From the NCBI GenBank assembly GCA_028456385.1, contig JALNQF010000015.1, positions 390,518-454,517 of the forward strand: a stretch of DNA of 64,000 nucleotides. The letters are read 5' to 3'. The notes beneath the pieces were generated by a model that did not search any database, was not told the DNA's origin, and saw only the letters and a list, made by a program, of their open reading frames with translations. The position numbers and the translations under genes are program-made. Within the stretch, counting starts at the first letter, position 1. The number at the start of each line of letters is the position of its first letter. The stretch comes from Ophiosphaerella korrae (taxonomy: Eukaryota > Ascomycota > Dothideomycetes > Pleosporales > Phaeosphaeriaceae). Positions 57,151 through 64,000 of the stretch are shown here, piece by piece.

Positions 57151-60100
57151 CTTTACTAATTTAGTTATTACAAGAAGCAAAGCGTAAGTAGCGTATAGTC
57201 TAGCTAATATAATAGTAGAAAGTTTAACTAAAATAAGTAAAGCCCCTAAGAGTAGCTATAAGTCTAATAGTACTATATAAGAAATAATTAAGAACTAAAT
57301 TAATAACCTAATCTTAGATAAAGAAGATATAAAGATAGTAATTAATACCTTAGAGATATAGAATAAGGAACTTTAGGATTACGTAAAGTAAAATAAAGTA
57401 TAGATTAAAGCTATTATTAAGGGCTAGAATTAAATAGAACTAATTACGTAACGCCTAGTAATAAGTGTAACAAAGAAACTACTAAAGATACCTATACTTA
57501 AGAAGTTTAATAGAATAAGAGAGAAACTAAGACTCTTTATAGTTTTAGTATAGCTCTAGATAGATATATAAGTACTATACTTTAATATAGAAGAAAAGAA
57601 GGTAATATATATTAGGTTATACCTTAAAGAAGACGTAATAAGATAGTATAAACCTTACTAGATAGATTATACAATATACTCTCTAATAACCTAAAAGGAT
57701 AAGACTAGAGCTATTTTTAGAAGTTACGAGTACTTTACTAAATAAATAAGAGTAGTATTTAGAGATATAGATATTACCTAATAAGCTAAAGAGTAACTAG
57801 AGAAGCTTATATAAAGTTAGAGTATTCCTAAGTATATATTATAGTTTAAATAACTATCTTAGAATATAGAATAGAATAAGTTAGCCTTAATATTATAGTT
57901 TAAATAAGGACTTAACTTAAAGATTTAATATAAGATAATATATATAGAAAAACTAAAGACACTAGAAGCTCTAAAGTAATAGGTAATATAAATTAATAAT
58001 AATCTTTAAGAATAGAAAAAGAATAAGTATAGAGGTTATACTTAGAACTATAATAAAAGAGACTTTATAATCCTTAACGTAAATAAAGATAGAAAGAAAA
58101 AGAAGAATAAAGACTTTATATACTTTAACTATAGTAAACTAGGCTACTATATAAAAAACTATAGATCTAAGTTAAAAAAGGATATAGTATACTATAAATA
58201 TAAGAAACTAAGATATTTTATAAAAGACTATAAAAATAAAGACCTAAAGAAAGAAACTTAATTAAAGATAACTAAGAAAAAGAAGGAAGTACTATAAGTA
58301 TAGGCTAAACCTTAAAAGAAGGTAGCTAGGAGTAAAGAAGTATAATATATAATACTCTACTAGACCTTTTATTATAATAATAACTACTATATATATCTTT
58401 TTAGTAAATAGAGAGTAGTATAGTTCTTATAGAAATAGAGATATAAAGTAGCTATAATAAAAGAAAGAATAAAAGCTTAGCTAGAAAAGATAGCCTAAGT
58501 AATAGACTTACTAGTAGAAGATCTAGAAAGAGAAGAGCTCTTAGTACTATTAATCTAAGCTAAAAGACTAGTACTAGATAAAGAGACTACTATAGCTACT
58601 TCTAAAAGACTATAAAGAAGTAAGAAATAAGTTAGTATAAAAGATATAGAGTATACCTAGCTAATAATATATAGTTATAATAGCTATATAATAAGTAATA
58701 TAGAGGAATAAAATAAAGAATAGAAGTTTATTTAGAAATACTTACTAGTTATAAGTATAGAAAAAGTATATAAAGACTAAAAAGAATATAATCTTAAAGA
58801 AATAAAGTTTATATTATTTTAAGAATAGATAAAGTAATATATAGTTATAAAAAGAAGAATACCTATACTAAAAGAATAGTAATATCTTATAAAAAAAACG
58901 TAATAGATTAATAAAGCCTATATACTAAAAGTACTAGTAGTATACTATATTTTAATAATAGATACACCTAGTAAAGATAAATACTAAGAAGAAGATAATA
59001 AGATAATAGATCTAAAATATCTAGTATATTTTAAAGCTTTATAGATATTATACTTAGATAAGAATTATATTATATATAAGAACCTTAAAGTAAATAATAA
59101 TATATAGCCTATAAAGAGAAGAGGCTATAACTATATAAGAGTAATTCTAGTAGAAAATATCTAAGGATAAGAAATAATCCTAGAAGATAGATACGTAGTA
59201 GTAAGACCTAGCCTAAAACTATCTAAGAAATACGTCTAAGGAGGACTATAGTATAAATATATATATAACAAATACTTAAAATATAAAGAATATAAACTTA
59301 AAGTAGGCCTATAGCCTTAAAAAGATAGATAATTTACTAAGTTACTAAAGTAAGAAAAGCTAGAAAGTATAAAGGGCCTATATATTATAAAAATAAGTAT
59401 ATACTAAGGAAAGAAAGTATAGTTAATAATTAATAGTAGAGCTATAAAGAACTTTATATTAAAGAAGTTTATAAAAATATAAGGAATAAAATATATAATA
59501 AAAAAATACCCTTAATAACTAAGTATAATTAAAGGAAAGCTATTCTAAGAACCTATATAATTTAAGATAGTACCTTTAATACTAAGGTTAGAAGGACTAG
59601 AAATTAAGAATATAGTTATAGATATAATAATAATTAATAACAAGTAAGATATAATATTAAAAATACTATAGTTATAGATAACTAACCTATATATTAATTA
59701 AAGAATAGGAAAGATTAACTACTATAAAATAGATATACTAAAAGCCTATAAAAATACTTACAAGAGAGAATTCCTAGAAGAATATAAGAAATAGGAAGAA
59801 TAACTTATAGAGCCTAAAGATTACCTTCTAGAATATTAGCTATAGGACTTAGTAATAGAAACTAAAAAAGGAAAAGACGTAGGATAGAGCCTAGTCTATA
59901 GGAAAATAGAAGAAGAGTTAAAGATTAAATAAGTATTTATCTAGAACGCAATAAAAAATAAATAAATAAGAGAATCTAAATCTTTAGTAGTATATAGACT
60001 TATCTTTATAGATAAGAAAAGAATAAGTAATAAAAGACTTTACGTAGACTTTAGAAAAACTAACGTAGTTATAAGTAAGAACTAATATCTCTTACTAAAA

Positions 60101-63100
60101 ATAAACGTAATATAAAATAAGCTATAGAAAGTAACAATCTTTACAAAGTTAGATATCTAGAACGCCTACTACTAAATTAGAATTAAAGAAAGTAATAAAT
60201 AGAAAATAGTGTTTAGAATATAATAGAGACTATATAAATACTTAGTTATACTATTTAGTCTAATAAATATACTAGTAGTATTCTAAGAAAGGATTAATAT
60301 AGTACTTAGAGAGTACTTAGATATATTTATATTTATATACCTAGATAATATCCTTATATTCTCTAAAATAGAAGAAGAACACGTATAATATATATATAAA
60401 GTGCTAAGAAAACTAGTAGAAGCTAAAATATTTCTAAAAATAAGGAAATATAAGTTCTATATAAAAGAAATAGATTTCCTAGGATTTATTATAGAACTAG
60501 GAAAGATTAAGATTAATCTAGAAAAGATTAAGTTAATTAATAAATAGCTAATACTAAGAAACCTAAAAGAGGTATAATAATTCTATAGACTAGCTAACTT
60601 TTATAGAAAGTTAATAGTAAAATAGTCTAAAGATATAAAACCTATTATAGACCTTATAAAGAAAGACACGCTATTTAAATAGATAAAGGAATGTAACAAA
60701 GTATTTAGAAAAATTAAGAAGAAATTTATAGAAAATCTAGTTATTAGAATATATAACCTAAACCTACTAGCTATAGTAAAAATAGACGTATCTAATTTAG
60801 TCTATAGAATAGCACTAATACAAGAAGATCTAGAGACTAAAAAAGAATACTTAGTTAAATACTTTTCTAAGAAAATAAAAATAGTAGAACTTAACTACTT
60901 AATTTATAACAAAGAGATACTAGTAATCTATAAAGTATTTAAGTAATAGAGAGTATACTTATAAGGAGTAAAGTACTAGATAAAAGTCTATATAAACTAC
61001 AAGAATCTTATAGGATTTATAATAAATAAAGAACTATTATAATACTATATAAGATAGTAGGAATACTTATTAACGTTTAATATAGAAATTATATATATAA
61101 AAAGAAAAGATAATTAATTTATAGATACTCTTAGTAGAAGACTAGACTTATAAGAAAAAGTAAGTACTACTAGTATAGTTCTAGTTAAAAATAAAGAAAG
61201 ATACCTAGTCCTAAATATACCTAAGATAGCTATAATACTTAAAAGAATAAATAGCGAATTAGATAAATAGATTTAGAAAATAATATAAGAAGTATCTAAA
61301 GAAATAGAGAAACTAGAAATCTAAAGAAGATTAGTATAAGCTTATAGAAGAATATATATTCTAAAGAAGATCTAGAGAGAATTTATACGATAATTCTATA
61401 AATTACTAGTATATAGTTACTAAAGAATTAAGAAAATATTAGATAGACTACTACAAGACTACTATATTCTAAAAGTAAGATAATTAGTAATAGAAGTACT
61501 ATAAAACTATATAGAATATTAAAGAAATAAGTATAATAGATACGTACTATATAGAATACTATAACTAGTAGAAATACTAGAATAACTATAGGGAGTTATT
61601 ATAATAGACTTTATTACGAAGCTACTAAAGTCTAAAGACCTAATATTAGAGGTTAAGTATAATAGAATCTTAACTATAGTAGATAAACTTATAAAGTATT
61701 TATACTTTAGGCTATATAAAGAAAAAAGTAGGATAGAAGTTACTATATATTAGGTCTTAAGAATAGTAATTAGTTAATATAGACTACTAGATAAAATTAT
61801 TATAGATAGAGATATACAATTTATATTAAAACTATAGGGAATAATAATAGCGTAATTAAGAATAAAATATATAATATCTATAGTATATTACTTATAAATA
61901 GATAGATAGTTAGAATAAATAAATTAGATAGTAGAATAATACCTAAGATACTACCTTAACTATAACTAGAATAATTAAGTATAGCTACTACTTATAGTAT
62001 AGCTAGTATATAACAGCGCAAAGAATATAGTAATAAAAGTATTACTCTTTTTTATAAATTATAGATTTAAGCTTAATATATATTAGATACTAAAGAATTA
62101 AATATCTTAGTCTCTAAGAAGAGAAAACTTTACTAATAGACTTAAAGATATATATAACTAACTAAGATAAGATATAAAATTCCTATATAATTAGATAGTA
62201 AAGTACTATAACAAAAAGTATAAAAAGAGACCTTAATTTAAAAAAAAAGAAAAAGTATAGTTAGTATAGAAAAATATTAAAAGTAAATAACTAAGTTTAA
62301 AATTAGACTACGTTAAGATAAGACTATATAAAATTAAGAAAGAAGTTACACTAGTTATATTTAAACTAAAGCTACTAAATAAGATAAGGATATACTTAAT
62401 ATTCTACGTAGCTCTACTAAAATAAGTACTATAAGAAGTAGAACTACTAGTATATAAAGTAGATATATATAGAGAATAAAAAGAATAAGAAGTTAAAGAA
62501 ATTTTATAGTACTAGTTCTATAATAGAAGAAACTACTACTTAGTAGAATAGATAGGTATAGATAAGAAAGGATAACTATAAGAGAAAATATAAGAACTAG
62601 AAGATAATCTTAATTACTCTAAGAAACTAAAAGAGTTCTAAAGTTAAAACCTTCTAGAATACCTAGTAGTAAACTAAGAGAACTAATATTACTACTAATA
62701 GATAAAGAGATAATAGAGACGTCTAGTATAGGACCTACTATAGTAATATTAAACGCCTTATCTAAGTCTAGCTTAGCTTCTAGAGCTACTAACTACTTAG
62801 CTAATTTCTTATTATTTAAAGCCTTTATCTTATAAAAATAAGAGAAATAAGCTTAATTCTCTACTAGCTTACTTTACGTAAGCTCCTAGATATACTTATA
62901 CTTAGCTTTAGCTTCTATAATTTAAGATAGTAATTTCTCTTAAGTCTAGTTAATAGCTTTTCCTATTATTATTAAGCTTAGACGTAAAAATAAGTATAAT
63001 AAACTTATACTTAGAGAGAGAGATACTAGATATATTATAAGAACTACGTATATTTATATAAATATACACTTTATAAGCTTTACTATTATTTATAGAAATA

Positions 63101-63330
63101 ATATAAAGAAAAGACTTAGGGTTTAACTTAAGAGAAGTATAGTAGAAATAAAAAAATATTTTAATACTATTACGTAATACGTAATTAGTAAAGAGGTAGT
63201 AATAATATATAGATAAAATAGGTATAAGAGAGGATAAAGAACTCTATATTAATAAAGAAACTAGACTAATAACTTTAGCTTTAAGATAAGAAAACTAGGA
63301 CCTACCTAAAGAGAGAGATAGTATTATAAG
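57151..63330 (+). mobile_element. Retroelement B internal region, Ty3/gypsy type, RIP-mutated
   Basis: About 6.2 kb between two 420-bp LTRs, making an element of about 7.0 kb in total. Order: gag with zinc knuckle (58121-58162), protease region, reverse transcriptase (about 59970-60540), RNase H (about 60700-61150), integrase (core word D-R-x-x-Q-F at about 61804) to about 62690, then about 640 bp with no recognised coding before LTR 3. The integrase after RNase H order identifies Ty3/gypsy rather than copia. Stops occur every few codons, so it is dead. Confidence 0.8.
57260..62690 (+). pseudogene. gag-pol remnant of retroelement B
   Basis: The longest preserved coding relic in the AT-rich block. 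The zinc-knuckle ligands at 58121-58162 all read Tyr, as in element A. The reverse transcriptase YLDD box (60338-60349) reads YLDN. RNase H and integrase regions follow in order. TAG and TAA codons abound at former Gln, Trp and similar positions, as RIP produces. It is inactive and not reconstructed here. Confidence 0.75.
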
Positions 63331-63750
63331 TATAATAGAAGTAATTAAGATAGAACTAATTAGTCCTAACCTAGGCGCTAACAAAGTATAAGATAAGTAA
63401 AGTAATAACTTTAATTAGGAGACTATATATAACTAAGATACCTAAGATAATCTATAATCTATAGACTCTTAGTAACTATAAATTATAGATTAAGATAATC
63501 TATAATCTACTAGTCTTAGTAACTATAGATTATAGATTATAATAAGTATATAATTAGTAAAATACGTATTATTAGGATAGTATTAGTAATTTAATCCTTT
63601 AACTATAGAACACTAATATAAGATAGTTATAAAATATTTTCTATTATTTATAAGTTATTATAGATTATAACCTAAGCTTTTACTATTAACTTATAATCTA
63701 CTAATAACTCTTAGGTACTAAGAAGTTAACTCTAGTAATAGCTTATTACA
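63331..63750 (+). mobile_element. LTR 3, 3' LTR of element B
   Basis: 420 bp, aligning with LTR 2 throughout. The first bases read TATAATAG, the TG terminus having become TA. It is preceded by GAGAGAGATAGTATTATAAG, which resembles a polypurine tract, and ends TTACA. Confidence 0.8.
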
Positions 63751-63878
63751 AACTTACTAATATTATAAACTTACTAATATATTAGTAAGTTTACAACTTA
63801 CTAATATTATAAACTTACTAATATTATAAACTTACTAATATTATAAACTTACTAATATTATAAACTTACTAATATTTA
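63751..63878. repeat. 17-bp tandem array with an inserted palindrome
   Basis: About six copies of a unit AACTTACTAATATTATA follow LTR 3 directly. Between the second and third copies the orientation flips, creating a perfect 28-bp palindrome at 63766-63793 (arm TAAACTTACTAATA). The same ACTTACTAATAT word occurs in inverted pair at the truncated end of element A (56680-56712). Confidence 0.8.
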
Positions 63879-64000
63879 ACTACCTTTCTACTTTTAGTTA
63901 GCGCTTAGTAAGCTACTAAGTATATATACCTAGTACTTACTTAGATAGCTTTATCTACTATTTACTCTTTTTAGTTAATTATTAAAACTACCTTATTAAG
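63879..64000. other. AT-rich end of window
   Basis: AT-rich sequence continuing the RIP block beyond the tandem array. No identifiable element; it runs off the window. Confidence 0.6.

Noticed and set aside
63751..63878. CRISPR-like array
   Set aside because: Units are contiguous AT-rich 17-mers without unique spacers, in a eukaryotic RIP block.

Overview
The window is nuclear DNA of a filamentous ascomycete (Pezizomycotina), most likely a dothideomycete. The signs are compact genes with short introns of about 45-70 nt carrying CTAAC/CTGAC-like branch sites, single-exon multi-kilobase ORFs, intron-containing tRNAs, and a final 11 kb of extremely AT-rich DNA with the footprint of repeat-induced point mutation (RIP). 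Genus is inference only.

Layout. About 52 kb (1-52.4 kb) is ordinary, gene-dense, mixed-strand euchromatin. In order it holds: an eisosome Pil1/Lsp1-family BAR protein; SEC24 (COPII coat); tRNA-Cys; a C2H2 zinc-finger regulator; a probable mitochondrial Mtf2-like protein; the N-recognin UBR1; QCR9 (complex III, five tiny exons); PYM; a flotillin; an unknown conserved-looking protein; a kinesin with a C-terminal helix-hairpin-helix (Kid/KIF22-like); a secreted Ser/Thr/Pro-rich protein; a UBR7/Mlo2-type UBR-box and PHD protein; MCM2; RPL30; RPL10; ATG9; COG6; a BolA protein (BOL2/FRA2 type); a NIF3-family protein; tRNA-Asn; and a phosphoketolase pseudogene broken in at least four places.

From 52.45 kb to the end lies a RIP-saturated block: two related Ty3/gypsy-type LTR retrotransposons in tandem sharing the middle LTR. 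The first is truncated after reverse transcriptase; the second still shows gag, RT, RNase H and integrase regions in order but has no intact reading frame. A short 17-bp satellite-like array follows.

How the genes relate. Most are housekeeping genes for membrane traffic and plasma-membrane organisation (SEC24, COG6, ATG9, Pil1-like, flotillin), ubiquitin recognition of N-degrons (UBR1, Mlo2/UBR7-like), replication (MCM2) and translation (RPL30, RPL10, PYM). Suggestive head-to-head pairs are ATG9/COG6, QCR9/PYM (with CCAAT boxes), mlo2/MCM2 (with two MluI cell-cycle boxes) and BOL2/NIF3. I see no new multi-gene system such as a biosynthetic cluster or defence locus. The least ordinary items are the split-start-codon and microexon genes, the decaying phosphoketolase beside the RIP block, and the RIP conversion of every zinc-knuckle ligand to tyrosine in both retroelements. 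Gene structures were assembled by hand from splice signals and family resemblance; no database search was run.
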